This document shows positions 8,992 to 18,001 of a DNA stretch of 64,000 nt, piece by piece; position 1 is the first letter of the stretch; each line of letters opens with the position of its first letter. Origin of the DNA: Ilyomonas sp965219515 (GTDB taxonomy: Bacteria; Bacteroidota; Bacteroidia; Chitinophagales; Chitinophagaceae). The translations under genes were made by a program, and so were the position numbers. The stretch is taken from NCBI GenBank assembly GCA_965219515.1, contig OZ244776.1:4092001-4156000 (forward strand), given 5' to 3'. A model generated the notes under the pieces. It saw only the letters and a program-made list of their open reading frames with translations. It was not told the origin of the DNA and ran no database searches.

Positions 8992-10239
8992 ATGATGCCG
9001 GTTGTTAAACATTTCAAACACATATTTTCATTCGCAAAACCGCGTCATTACATCGGCTTGCTGATCGTAATTATAGTTTGTAGCGGCGCCTTCATCTGCA
9101 CCGCATTTAATAAAATATCTGATAACGGTAATCCGCCTGTTTACAGCGATTTTGCGGGCAATGAAGCGTGCGTTTCCTGCCACAACGATATTTGCGAAAG
9201 CCAGCAGCAAACAGCGCATTATCATACATCGGCGCCCGCATCGGCTGATGTTATCAAAGGCAGTTTTCTGCAGGGTGAAAATACATTTACCTACAATGCT
9301 TTTATGCAGGCGGAAATGGATACGGCTGATGGCATTGCTTATCAAACCGCTCTGGCAAACGGCGTAGCATACGAAACACATTCGTTTGATATTTCCGTTG
9401 GCTCAGGCAGGAAGGGACAAACTTATTTGTATTGGAGCAGCAATCAACTGTATCAGTTGCCCGTGTCTTATTTTACGCCGTTGCATACCTGGTGCAACAG
9501 TCCGGGCTATCCGGCAAATTTTATAAAGTTTGACAGAAACATCAATGCGCGCTGCCTTGAATGCCACGGCACGTATGCAAAAGCGGAAACAAGTAACGGC
9601 ATTGCAGCGTTTGATAAAGCGCAGATTATGTATGGCATACAATGCGAGCGATGCCATGGCGCGGCAGCTAAACATGTGGCTTATGAACAGCAACATCCGG
9701 CAGATACAACGGGCATGTTTGTCAGGCACATTAAAAATTTGTCGCGGCAACAGAAATTAGATTTGTGCGCCTTGTGTCATTCGGGTGTGCGCAACAGCGT
9801 AATGCCATCATTCACCTATGAAGTTGGCGAAGAGTTGGACTATTATTTAACGGCTGCTTATAAAAAAGATTCGGTGTCTATGCTCGATGTTCATGGCAAT
9901 CAATATGGTTTGCTTACATCAAGCAAATGCTTTCAGTTGTCGCAGATGGATTGCTCATCCTGCCACAATACGCACGTAACGGAGCGGGGCAGCAAGGCTT
10001 TGTTTTCGCAGCGATGCACTACGTGCCATAATGATGTTCGGCACTCATTTGTAACGCCGGAAATTAAAAATTTGATAAACACAAATTGCGTTGATTGCCA
10101 CATGCCTTCTTTGCCATCTTCAAAAATTACACTGCTGGTATCGGGAAAACAGAAAACGGTTCCGGATTACGTAACCACGCATCGCATTGCCATTTATCCC
10201 GAACAGACAAAAACATTCTTACAATCGCTGAACCGGTAA
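8992..10239 (+). CDS. Membrane-anchored multihaem cytochrome c (seven CxxCH)
   Basis: A 415-residue cytochrome. One N-terminal membrane segment (about residues 18-40) is followed by seven haem-binding motifs: CVSCH (about residue 60), CLECH (188), CERCH (218), CALCH (260), CSSCH (321), CTTCH (342) and CVDCH (366). Extra His residues (for example HYHTS after the first motif) could be distal ligands. The architecture is like cytochrome c554-type or doubled-CxxCH proteins, which carry periplasmic electrons or reduce small substrates. Neither partner nor substrate can be read from context: no oxidase or reductase genes are adjacent, and the gene stands between a lipoprotein and a convergent kinase operon. 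Confidence 0.88.
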   Translation: MMPVVKHFKHIFSFAKPRHYIGLLIVIIVCSGAFICTAFNKISDNGNPPVYSDFAGNEACVSCHNDICESQQQTAHYHTSAPASADVIKGSFLQGENTFTYNAFMQAEMDTADGIAYQTALANGVAYETHSFDISVGSGRKGQTYLYWSSNQLYQLPVSYFTPLHTWCNSPGYPANFIKFDRNINARCLECHGTYAKAETSNGIAAFDKAQIMYGIQCERCHGAAAKHVAYEQQHPADTTGMFVRHIKNLSRQQKLDLCALCHSGVRNSVMPSFTYEVGEELDYYLTAAYKKDSVSMLDVHGNQYGLLTSSKCFQLSQMDCSSCHNTHVTERGSKALFSQRCTTCHNDVRHSFVTPEIKNLINTNCVDCHMPSLPSSKITLLVSGKQKTVPDYVTTHRIAIYPEQTKTFLQSLNR

Positions 10240-10269
10240 GGCGGGAATGGCAACGATGGTTAGGTGCTT

Positions 10270-10304
10270 CGTTATAAGAAACGTCATACGATAACTTTAT
10301 AACG
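10270..10304. terminator. Possible bidirectional hairpin between convergent genes
   Basis: A perfect 8-base stem CGTTATAA/TTATAACG with a 19-base loop lies between the ends of the cytochrome and kinase genes. There is no clear T-run, so termination is only suggested by position. Confidence 0.3.
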
Positions 10305-10356
10305 TAAGACGCAGACCGAGCGATACGGTATATAATTCTTTCAGCTTCGCGCATCA

Positions 10357-11148
10357 TTATACAGCAGGCATATCATTTTTTACCGGTAGTTCAATTGTTA
10401 TGGTTGTTCCATTTCCGGGCTGGCTGTTTATGTTACAACCGGCTTCTATTAACCGGCTGCGGTTTTTTATATTCCGTATGCCCGATCCGTTGCTTTTGGC
10501 ATACTGATTTGTATCGAACCCCTGCCCGTTATCGCTTATTTCAAAAAAGAATTTTTTGGGAAGAAAACGGATACGAGCATGAATACGGGACGCCTGCGCA
10601 TGTTTGATGATGTTATTCATTACTTCCTGAAAAATTCTGAATACAATCAGTTCTTTTTGTTCAGGGAGATGATAATGCTCGCCTTCAATATTCATTGTGG
10701 TTTTATACTCACCCGATTTTTTCAGAATCTCAAATTCATATTCAATCGCCTGCAGCAATCCTCTTTCCGATATAATATCGTTGTTCAGGCTTTTCGATAA
10801 ATGGCGCAAATCCTGAATTGCTTTGCTTACCAGCACCGAAATGATATCTATCTTTTCCTTTAGCAATGGTTCCGGCGTATTGCCGTTCATCGAACTGATA
10901 TTGAGCTTTGCCACGCTTAGCACCTGCCCGATATTATCGTGCACTTCCTGCGCAATGTGTTTCATGGTTTGTTCCTGAATTTCCAGTTTGCTTTCCAGTA
11001 TTTCTTTGTCGAAGCTTGCCTTCATCTGCGCCCGTTCGTTTATATATTGTAATTGTTTTTTTTGATATACAAGCACCAATACAACAATGCCGGCAGCTAC
11101 AACAAGCAGCAGCACGGTAATTAAAACAACGGGCGCAATTTCACTCAT
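10357..11148 (-). CDS. Sensor histidine kinase, HisKA_3/NarL-type
   Basis: A 263-residue kinase. One membrane helix (residues about 5-28) is followed by a coiled linker, the dimerisation/phospho-acceptor segment EVHDNIGQVL (His near residue 68, the HisKA_3-type HDxxGQ signature) and an HATPase_c domain with an N-box (EVMNNIIKHAQAS), DNGQGFD and GSGIRNIKNR. Kinases of this type usually pair with a LuxR-type response regulator, but none is adjacent. The gene overlaps the upstream membrane protein gene by 8 bases, so the two are translationally coupled and may form one sensor unit, with the partner supplying the membrane sensing part. Confidence 0.9.
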   Translation of the reverse strand: MSEIAPVVLITVLLLVVAAGIVVLVLVYQKKQLQYINERAQMKASFDKEILESKLEIQEQTMKHIAQEVHDNIGQVLSVAKLNISSMNGNTPEPLLKEKIDIISVLVSKAIQDLRHLSKSLNNDIISERGLLQAIEYEFEILKKSGEYKTTMNIEGEHYHLPEQKELIVFRIFQEVMNNIIKHAQASRIHARIRFLPKKFFFEISDNGQGFDTNQYAKSNGSGIRNIKNRSRLIEAGCNINSQPGNGTTITIELPVKNDMPAV

Positions 11149-11785
11149 GCAACAACCTGTATTTTTTGTCTATCCGAAGATATGCCAGCAACATAATAAT
11201 GGAGCAGATAAAAAGAATGCCATTTTGTATTCCCCACACATTGGCTTTTTGCATCAGCCCGACATTTTCGTAATAGATAACAATAAAAAAAGTGCCCAGA
11301 AAATAAAACAGATAGCCGCAAACCAGCCAGAAATCAAAATTCAGCAGCAGGTTTTCTTCCGTTACGTTTTCTAATAACTGATGAAAATAAAACAGTGCGT
11401 AAACAACAATGGTGATGAAAGAAACGCCATACGCATAGCCGTTAAAATCGGTAAACAGATTGCCCGACACATCGAAATAAACAAGAAGCAGAATGTTGAT
11501 GATGCAGCAGGCAACAACGACGTTTTTCTTTTTCCTGCTTTGCAGCAACGATCCAAAATAATACGAAAAAACGCAGATGTTTACCAGGAACAACAGGTTA
11601 TAACTCCAGTTGTTAAGCACCGATTTTACCAGCAGACCGCTGAACAGCAACATGGCAGCAGCGGCGTAAAACAGCAGCAGAATTTTATGCCTCATTTGTT
11701 TGTTGTGGCTGTAAGCAAAAAACAAAGCAGCCATATAAATCAGGTAGGCAACAGGTTCCAGCTCGTTGCAGATAAAATGTCTCAC
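11141..11785 (-). CDS. Polytopic membrane protein, probable sensor partner of the kinase
   Basis: A 214-residue protein with about six hydrophobic segments, short loops and basic ends (HNKQMRHK; SRKKKN), resembling a sensor membrane module. No enzyme motif is visible. Its end overlaps the start of the histidine kinase by 8 bases, and it begins 18 bases after a small protein gene. This context suggests it detects a membrane or extracellular signal and passes it to the single-helix kinase. That is inference, as I do not recognise a named family. Confidence 0.75.
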   Translation of the reverse strand: MRHFICNELEPVAYLIYMAALFFAYSHNKQMRHKILLLFYAAAAMLLFSGLLVKSVLNNWSYNLLFLVNICVFSYYFGSLLQSRKKKNVVVACCIINILLLVYFDVSGNLFTDFNGYAYGVSFITIVVYALFYFHQLLENVTEENLLLNFDFWLVCGYLFYFLGTFFIVIYYENVGLMQKANVWGIQNGILFICSIIMLLAYLRIDKKYRLLHE

Positions 11786-11803
11786 CTGTTAGCTGTGAAG
11801 ATG

Positions 11804-12001
11804 TTATGAAACGATGTTGACTTTAGGGCAGGGCTGCGGGCAAAGCACCAGGCTGCCAAGAGGTCCGGTAGCGTCAATTTTAAAACCGGCGGGTGAGACA
11901 TCATCATAGGAAATATGGATGCTTATCTTTTTTATATCTGCCGACAAGCGGCTTATGTCTGCCTGCGAAATGCGAAATTCTTTAATGTGCAATTCTGCCA
12001 T
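11804..12001 (-). CDS. Small hypothetical protein (65 aa) heading the kinase operon
   Basis: The product starts MAELHIKEFRIS, is rich in Ile and Asp, and ends in a Cys-Pro tail (LCPQPCPKV). It has no signal peptide or membrane segment. It sits 18 bases upstream of, and on the same strand as, the membrane protein and kinase genes, which is the best argument that it is real. The two Cys in CPQPC could bind metal or form a disulfide, or the product could be a peptide signal or a regulator of the kinase. None of these can be shown from sequence. Confidence 0.45.
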   Translation of the reverse strand: MAELHIKEFRISQADISRLSADIKKISIHISYDDVSPAGFKIDATGPLGSLVLCPQPCPKVNIVS

Positions 12002-12330
12002 AAATTGATTTTATCATTTGGTTTAATACAGTTCGTAATTACGGGGTTTACAAAATCATCCGTTCTCATAAAGCCCGGCTCTGACAATGCTTTGTGCTGC
12101 AAAAAATAAGAAATGATCTGACTTTTTGATTGGTCGGCATCTGTTGTAAAAATGGTCGTTCGATAAACGGAGGCTAATGTAATGCAATCTTCGGTTTTGC
12201 GAAATAATAAAAATGACGTTGGTAAACTTTGCCTATGGTGTTGTTCGCCAACATAACATGCTTTTGTATTGGCGTGTGAAAAGTTGGAGCAAAGGGTGAA
12301 ATTGTGTTGGCTAAAAATAATAAATTATGA
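12002..12330. other. Intergenic region, no gene recognised
   Basis: About 330 bases between the kinase operon and the large exported protein gene, both on the minus strand. It should hold the promoter of the three-gene operon. Short readings here lack coding character, and no clear promoter, hairpin or repeat stands out. Confidence 0.5.
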
Positions 12331-14415
12331 CTATGGAGTTGAAGTTTCTGAATTGGAAGGAGAATTAAGACTTGAATTATACTTATCAAGCCCTGCACCA
12401 GAGGCCGCATGTAATGCGCTTCGTTGGCTCAAATTATAGGATATTCCAAAAAAAGGTCTGCATACAAACTTGTCTTTATAAGGAATCGGAAAATTATTAT
12501 AGTCCCCTTTAACTTTAAGTTGTGTAATGATATATTTATCCTTTTCAATATCTGTATAGGTTAATTGAGAATCATCTATCCTTTGGGATAAACCACCTGC
12601 AAATCCTCCATGCAGAATAATGCGTTCTGTCTTACCCACTTGCAGAGAAATTGCAGATAAGTACTGTAGTTTTTGGCTGTTAGAATACGCAACACCTAAG
12701 CTTAAGCTTGGTGTTATCCAACTTGCGCCTAATCGCAAACTGATATTAACCATTCCACCAAAAGCAAAATTAACCGATCCTACATCCTTTCTTTTTATGT
12801 ACAGACTGTCTGTAAGTGGTTGTGATAAAGAGTCATATACGGCAACTTTATTATAATCATAATCTAATACACCTGTCAAGAACAAGCCTGCACTAAAGTC
12901 TATTTTGACTCCTCCTTTTATCCATAAATCATATACGTATGTCTGCTTACTGTTCGTAAGTTTGTCGTCACGGTCAATTTTATACCTGATGATGTCTATA
13001 TTTTTTAGGTTATTGTGCGTGGGAAGGGCAAATTCCACACGATTGTTTTTTTCCAAATAATTTAGATACTTCAGGAAGTTAAGTAATCCTGTATAGTAAG
13101 TATTTATGTTGTTAACCGTGTTTTCAAAACCTTTACTGTCCAGATCGAAATAGTTTACAAAAACTGCGAAGTCTGCGCTTAAATCCTGTGTAAACTTAAA
13201 AATGTCGTTTATGTTTTGTTTTATAGAGTCCGGCCGAAGTAAGGTATCTGAAGGGTCTAAACAATTCTGATAATATAATGAATTCAAATCCTGCGAATAT
13301 TCATAGAATTTATCCTGTAATAATTTACCTGCATCAGTTGATAGCTTTAAAAGAAAAATTTCATAGGTCTGATATTTTTTATTTAGCATAAATTCTCTGA
13401 CCTCACTCGAAAAATTGTTAGGTAAAGCGTTGGTTGGGTAACCATATTTAGTAAGCATTCCAACAATATTGAGTTGCTGTTCGTTGAGTTTATCATAAAT
13501 GGTTGGTGAATATTTTTTTTGGGTATCAACACTGTTTAATAATGACGCAACTTTATTAAAATCACGTTTTAAAGAATCGTATCTAATCTTAAAAGTATCT
13601 ACTTCTCTGATGATTGTACGTAAACCGCTTTTATTGTCCATATAAGCTGTAAGATATTTAGATGAGTCGTAGTTAAGAAAATCGATATTATTATTATTAA
13701 TAGGAAAATTTGCAATCATTTTTTCGAATTCAATAGAAGCACGTACAATTTTATTTGTATAAAAAGCAATATGTCTCTGTCTTGCAGGATTATTACGGTC
13801 GGAGAAAAGATTGTTGAATTGTTTTCGGATTTTATTTAATTCTTGAGATGTGCTTGTTTTAGGCTCTACCCATTGATTTTTAAAATAATCATAAGTATAG
13901 CCTAACTGAAAAATAGAATCATCAATATTGTCAATCTGCGCCTGCAATCCATCTAAAGTATCCTGTAGAAGATTTATAATTTTCTTTTGGTCAGCAAGCA
14001 AAGTTTTTTGATTAGAAGATTGAAATCCGGATGTAAAAACTTTTACCGTTTGTATTTCCCGTTCAGGCAAGTAGGTTCCTTTGAGATAGGTGTTGTTAGT
14101 TGGTGTAAGAATACCATCGTTCATAAATTGAGTAACTAATTCGTTATTAATATAGTAATTGTATCTGAGGGGATTAATGTTAACAATGCGAAACGAACTT
14201 AACCGGTTTACATTTATTGAAAGTTTCCGGGCGGATACATATTTATGACGATTGATATCATCATTTTTTTTAAACAGAGCAAATTGACTAGGCGCGCATG
14301 TGTTTAATACAAAAAGATCAGTAATGGGTCCTTTACTGGAATCTACTTTGGATGTGTCCTGGCAAAATGTGTGAAGATATAAACACATACAGATAAGAAA
14401 GCAAGCTATTTTCAT
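12331..14415 (-). CDS. Large exported protein with predicted C-terminal beta-barrel, unknown function
   Basis: A 694-residue protein. A signal peptide (FLICMCLYLHTFC, cut before QDTS) precedes a long helical, Asn/Asp/Lys/Tyr-rich middle (about residues 120-460) with coiled-coil-like stretches. From about residue 500 come alternating-hydrophobic strands (VNFAFGGMVNISLRLGASW, PSLSLGVAYS) that look like an outer-membrane beta-barrel, then a Ser/Asn-rich tail. No named family was recognised. Base composition is visibly more AT-rich than the neighbours (runs of aatatta, many AAA and AAT codons), suggesting acquisition. It is transcribed alone in the same direction as the flanking operons. It may connect the periplasm to the outer membrane; this is inference. 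Confidence 0.75.
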   Translation of the reverse strand: MKIACFLICMCLYLHTFCQDTSKVDSSKGPITDLFVLNTCAPSQFALFKKNDDINRHKYVSARKLSINVNRLSSFRIVNINPLRYNYYINNELVTQFMNDGILTPTNNTYLKGTYLPEREIQTVKVFTSGFQSSNQKTLLADQKKIINLLQDTLDGLQAQIDNIDDSIFQLGYTYDYFKNQWVEPKTSTSQELNKIRKQFNNLFSDRNNPARQRHIAFYTNKIVRASIEFEKMIANFPINNNNIDFLNYDSSKYLTAYMDNKSGLRTIIREVDTFKIRYDSLKRDFNKVASLLNSVDTQKKYSPTIYDKLNEQQLNIVGMLTKYGYPTNALPNNFSSEVREFMLNKKYQTYEIFLLKLSTDAGKLLQDKFYEYSQDLNSLYYQNCLDPSDTLLRPDSIKQNINDIFKFTQDLSADFAVFVNYFDLDSKGFENTVNNINTYYTGLLNFLKYLNYLEKNNRVEFALPTHNNLKNIDIIRYKIDRDDKLTNSKQTYVYDLWIKGGVKIDFSAGLFLTGVLDYDYNKVAVYDSLSQPLTDSLYIKRKDVGSVNFAFGGMVNISLRLGASWITPSLSLGVAYSNSQKLQYLSAISLQVGKTERIILHGGFAGGLSQRIDDSQLTYTDIEKDKYIITQLKVKGDYNNFPIPYKDKFVCRPFFGISYNLSQRSALHAASGAGLDKYNSSLNSPSNSETSTP

Positions 14416-14811
14416 TATGAAGGTATTTATTGCCTACTCTATAAACCCGTTTTCAGCATCCCGGTATTAAAAAAGTGCTATATTACAAACATACCTTCAC
14501 CCACACCCCGCCACCACGGGAAAATCCCCATCTGCCACACCGCATTTTCCACCACAGAAAAACGCCGCATCACAAAGGCAATCACACAAGAAAGAAACAG
14601 TAAAAGAAGTTGGAAGTAGTTTAACCAGAAATAATTCGGTACGGTCGTTTATGAAGGTTCGTTTGCTAAAACTGATACGAATATAGATAAATCTTTCTCT
14701 GCCAAAAAAATTCTAACAGGTTTTACGGAAAGCAAAAACGGCACGGCAAAATAAATCTGCCATGCCGTTTTCTATCTGTTGGTTGCTGGTTGATTGCGTA
14801 AGATTAATCCG
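14416..14811. other. Intergenic region with terminator
   Basis: About 395 bases. Apart from the hairpin at 14735-14771, which terminates the haloperoxidase gene, I see no gene. The part next to 14415 should hold the promoter of the large exported protein. A C-rich, CAC-rich stretch at about 14490-14600 has no evident structure. Confidence 0.5.
14735..14771 (-). terminator. Terminator after the haloperoxidase gene
   Basis: The stem AAAACGGCA-c-GGCA / TGCC-a-TGCCGTTTT has one mismatch, a 9-base loop, and T/A runs on both sides. It could work in both directions but is placed 41 bases after the haloperoxidase stop. Confidence 0.75.
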
Positions 14812-16620
14812 TCAGATTCTTACCACCGTGCCATCAAATAAAGGCACACTCATGCTGAAGTTTTCGCCGTAGGTAAGCTTTTGTTCTTCCAGTATTCCCA
14901 AAGCGATTTGTTCGCCCAGGCGCAGCGATTCCAACTGATCGCTGTACCAATGCACGCCTGCCCAGTCTCTGCCGATGGCAATGTTAGAAGCCAGTTTGTT
15001 CAACTCTGTTTCCACCGTGTACATGCCGGTGCAATCCGGATCGGTTACCAGGTTTCTGCCATCCGGTCCGGGTTTGTAATGATAAGGCAACACATAACCT
15101 GCATCGAAGAAGGCTTTTAGTATGGTAACGCAGGCGCCCGCAACGGTGGCATGACCGGAGCCATAAGACGGGTGCATGGGGCTGCCTTCCACAAACGGCA
15201 TCGGCAACAGCCAGGTATCGTCATTGCGGGTTGGGTCGGTATTGCGGTCGCTCAATGTGGTGTTCAAGTTGTGGTTATGGTCTTTAATCAGCGTCATCAG
15301 TTCGCTGCTGCCGATGGTATCCATAATCGGTTTCATGGCATCAACATTCAATGTGTCGCCGCCATTATAGCGGTGCACCCAGCCGCCGATCTGTTCGGGG
15401 CGCGCCCTTCTGTGAACGCTGTATTTTTGATAACGCACCGCCTTTAGCGCACGCGTGGCCACTTCGGAAACAAGATTCAAAATGTGCGGACCGCCGAAGG
15501 TGGCAAAACCGCTTTGCTTGTCGAACTTATCGGCAATGGTAAACGGCATGCCGGGGTCGAACGGCGCTTTGATGCCAAGCAGCAACAGGCAGGCATTGAA
15601 GTAGGCTTCGTGCAGGGCATCGTAATGCACCCAGGTTGCCAGATCGCGCGGTGTGGTGATAAACCGGTAACCCGTTTCGCGGTTGATGTTGTTGTCGTTT
15701 TCAACGTTTACATACGTTTCCAGTTCGCGCATATTGGCGCCGTTTTGCGAGTCGAGCCACTGATCCCAGTTGGTCATATAGTCTTTGCGCGGCGTTGCAA
15801 TGCGTACCCGCTGATCTGCCGTAATGCTGCCATACGCAATGATGCCCTGCTCTGCGCCGTAAGACACATTGCTTCTGCCCAATGAAGGACTGCCGGCGTA
15901 TAAAAATTGCGAAACATAAAAACCGCAGTCATCGCCTTTTACATTGCCCCTGAAAATGTTTGACGCCGTAAACGGACCGCGTTTTCTTTTCTTTTCATAA
16001 TCAAGCAACCGGCAGCATTCGGTGTTGCTAAACCAGTCTAACGAGTTCAAATGGTCAATGGCTTTTGCAACGGTTTCGTTGGTGCCGAACTCGGTAAGCG
16101 GAATGTCTCTGCACAACGCCATCCAATATAGTTCGGTCAATTCGCCAATCATTTCATTGCTGTCTAACCGCGGCGCGGGCGGTATGCACAAAGCCTGCGT
16201 GTCGTAGCCTTCCAGCTCAAATGTCTGACCGGTTCCCATGCTTTCCCAGGCGCGTACTTTTGCTTTTTCAATGCCATCAAAACCACCTTTGGCTAATTTG
16301 CATTTCCAGTTGTCGTTTTCATTCAGCTTCAGGGCTTTGATTACATCAATATCACCCGAATCGGAGGCCCGGATAAAATCTTCAAACCAGACGGTTTCTT
16401 TAATAAAGCCTTCGTTGTCGTGCTCGAAGCCTTTGGTAAACGAATTGATCAAACTAAATTGACCTTGTCTTTTGTTGGCGGGATCGGTGGTGGCCGGCTC
16501 TTCGGTAAAGCGCAGCCTGATTTCATCACCGGAACTTACGGGGCGCGGATGCGGACGATGATAAGCGAGATCAGCGGCGCTGTAACGCACGTTTCTGGCT
16601 TCGTCTCTTCTTGATTTCAT
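14812..16620 (-). CDS. Vanadium-dependent haloperoxidase-like protein
   Basis: A 602-residue member of the vanadium haloperoxidase/PAP2 phosphatase superfamily. The vanadate-binding core is visible: HPSYGSGHA near residues 485-493 (Ser-Gly-His) and GRDWAGVHWYSD near 549-560 (Arg and His). A conserved Lys/Arg segment precedes them (QKYSVHRRARPEQIGG). Known members oxidise halides with peroxide, or act as phosphatases if the halide site differs; sequence alone does not decide. There is no signal peptide, unusual for an enzyme often found outside the cell. The start at 16620 is the only reasonable ATG. It is followed by a terminator, and 385 noncoding bases lie upstream. Confidence 0.85.
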   Translation of the reverse strand: MKSRRDEARNVRYSAADLAYHRPHPRPVSSGDEIRLRFTEEPATTDPANKRQGQFSLINSFTKGFEHDNEGFIKETVWFEDFIRASDSGDIDVIKALKLNENDNWKCKLAKGGFDGIEKAKVRAWESMGTGQTFELEGYDTQALCIPPAPRLDSNEMIGELTELYWMALCRDIPLTEFGTNETVAKAIDHLNSLDWFSNTECCRLLDYEKKRKRGPFTASNIFRGNVKGDDCGFYVSQFLYAGSPSLGRSNVSYGAEQGIIAYGSITADQRVRIATPRKDYMTNWDQWLDSQNGANMRELETYVNVENDNNINRETGYRFITTPRDLATWVHYDALHEAYFNACLLLLGIKAPFDPGMPFTIADKFDKQSGFATFGGPHILNLVSEVATRALKAVRYQKYSVHRRARPEQIGGWVHRYNGGDTLNVDAMKPIMDTIGSSELMTLIKDHNHNLNTTLSDRNTDPTRNDDTWLLPMPFVEGSPMHPSYGSGHATVAGACVTILKAFFDAGYVLPYHYKPGPDGRNLVTDPDCTGMYTVETELNKLASNIAIGRDWAGVHWYSDQLESLRLGEQIALGILEEQKLTYGENFSMSVPLFDGTVVRI

Positions 16621-17005
16621 TTTTTAAATTTTAATTGTTATGAAGGTTTTGTAAAACGGAAAAAATAGTACGAATGAGTTTTTGCATGTTAAATGGCAAT
16701 AAGAAAATTATTGCTGCCATTGCACATAAACAAGTGCGAAACAGGATGAAACAGTTGCAGCAAAAACTGCGCTTTTCGCAATTGAAACAGGCTGATTGCC
16801 GATGATAAAAAATAAGAAAAACGGAAAGGGTTTACAAGTTTTTAAATGGGTTCAGATTGTTTATGAAGGCTTTTGCCATTTACGCCGGGCAAACAAAAAA
16901 AAGCTATGTTTTGTGTTCGGTTTTTAACGGGGAAAATGATTTTTTAAAACCGATCAATTGAAACGAAATACTATTTTATAAATGTAATGAATCGTATTAT
17001 TTTAG
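16621..17005. other. Intergenic region, nothing specific seen
   Basis: About 385 bases between the haloperoxidase and the small amphipathic protein gene, both minus strand. It must contain the haloperoxidase promoter. No coding sequence, repeat or convincing hairpin was found. Confidence 0.45.
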
Positions 17006-17350
17006 TTATAAAGGCTTAAAATCTGCCAGTTGCAGCCCGGTTACTTTTGATATGGCATTCCACAAAACGCCGACAATCGCATTCCATAATTTTTCGATGG
17101 TAGCCAGCAACAAGCCTACCAGCGTATTGACGAAATTTTGTGTCAGCAGAATCAACTGGTCTAAAAAGAAATCTTTTGTGGCATCCGTAATTTCACCGTG
17201 AAGAATGCCAGACGCAATTAAAGAAGTTTGCGTAGCAATGCCGGTAATCTGGCGTTGAGAAAAACCTCTTACCGTTGTAACATCTTTTTTTATGATTGTA
17301 GAAGCGGTGTCTTTTATTTCCTGCAGCAATTGTTCTATATCAATCGTCAT
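17006..17350 (-). CDS. Small hypothetical protein (114 aa) in the DUF2235 operon
   Basis: No known domain recognised. The first half is polar and helical (DIEQLLQEIKDTASTIIKK). The second half (about residues 68-105) is a long amphipathic to hydrophobic helix region rich in Leu, Val, Trp and Asn (VNTLVGLLLATIEKLWNAI) that could sit on or in a membrane. There is no signal peptide. It begins 28 bases after the lipoprotein gene and is last in a three-gene run headed by the DUF2235 hydrolase, so it probably acts with them. A pore, lid or immunity-like role is speculation. Confidence 0.6.
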   Translation of the reverse strand: MTIDIEQLLQEIKDTASTIIKKDVTTVRGFSQRQITGIATQTSLIASGILHGEITDATKDFFLDQLILLTQNFVNTLVGLLLATIEKLWNAIVGVLWNAISKVTGLQLADFKPL

Positions 17351-17378
17351 AACAAGTATTTGTAAGATAAAAAAATGA

Positions 17379-17936
17379 TTAATTGTTCAGATAACTTTCA
17401 TACGTTAACGCCTGGTCTAAATATAACGTAACGAAGCTTTTAAAAGCTGCTACCTCAGTTGTTTTTAAACCTTGCAACTGATCGGTTTCTTTCATCTTCG
17501 TTATATTCTCAATAATGTGTTTTACCGCCGTGGCGCTTGGCGCTGTGTCGGCAGCCGTTAGTAATGTAACGCCTCTGTTTTGCAGACTGGTATTGGCTTT
17601 CGCTATAATTTTATCAATCGTTTTATTCTTCGGTATCGGGCGGGCTTCAATTTCAAGTTCCAGTGCTTCCAGTTGACCAATTACATTGTTATATGAGTCG
17701 TTTCTTTTCTCATAGCTTACTTGTTTTGTTCCGCCGGCGGCTTCTGCCATCAGTTGAAATACACTTTCGGAAGCAGAAGATAAATCGTCAATGATAGTTT
17801 GGTTGTATTGAGGTGCTAACCTCACGGCGCAGCCGGATAAAGCGAACAGCGATACAAGTACACAAAGCCGCACATAATGCGAAAGACTGAGACGATTTTT
17901 TCTTCGGTAAAGCCGGGTAAACTGCCATTGGTTCAT
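17379..17936 (-). CDS. Hypothetical lipoprotein in the DUF2235 operon
   Basis: A 185-residue protein. A basic N-terminus and a hydrophobic stretch end in a lipobox (FALSGC, Cys near residue 35), followed by AVRLAPQYN. The mature part is helical, with conserved-looking ASESVFQLMAEAAGG and a C-terminal four-helix feel, suggesting a small helical bundle on the periplasmic side. It lies 65 bases after the DUF2235 hydrolase and 28 bases before the amphipathic protein, on the same strand. No family was recognised; a partner or inhibitor role for the hydrolase is an inference from gene order. Confidence 0.65.
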   Translation of the reverse strand: MNQWQFTRLYRRKNRLSLSHYVRLCVLVSLFALSGCAVRLAPQYNQTIIDDLSSASESVFQLMAEAAGGTKQVSYEKRNDSYNNVIGQLEALELEIEARPIPKNKTIDKIIAKANTSLQNRGVTLLTAADTAPSATAVKHIIENITKMKETDQLQGLKTTEVAAFKSFVTLYLDQALTYESYLNN

Positions 17937-18001
17937 AAAATAAATTTGCGCTGTGAATGGGTAAAATAAATGCGTTTGTAAGATGATTTTTAGTTGACTG
18001 A

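Noticed and set aside
16621..17005. Possible RNA gene or riboswitch upstream of the haloperoxidase
   Set aside because: No paired structure or known consensus could be identified by eye.
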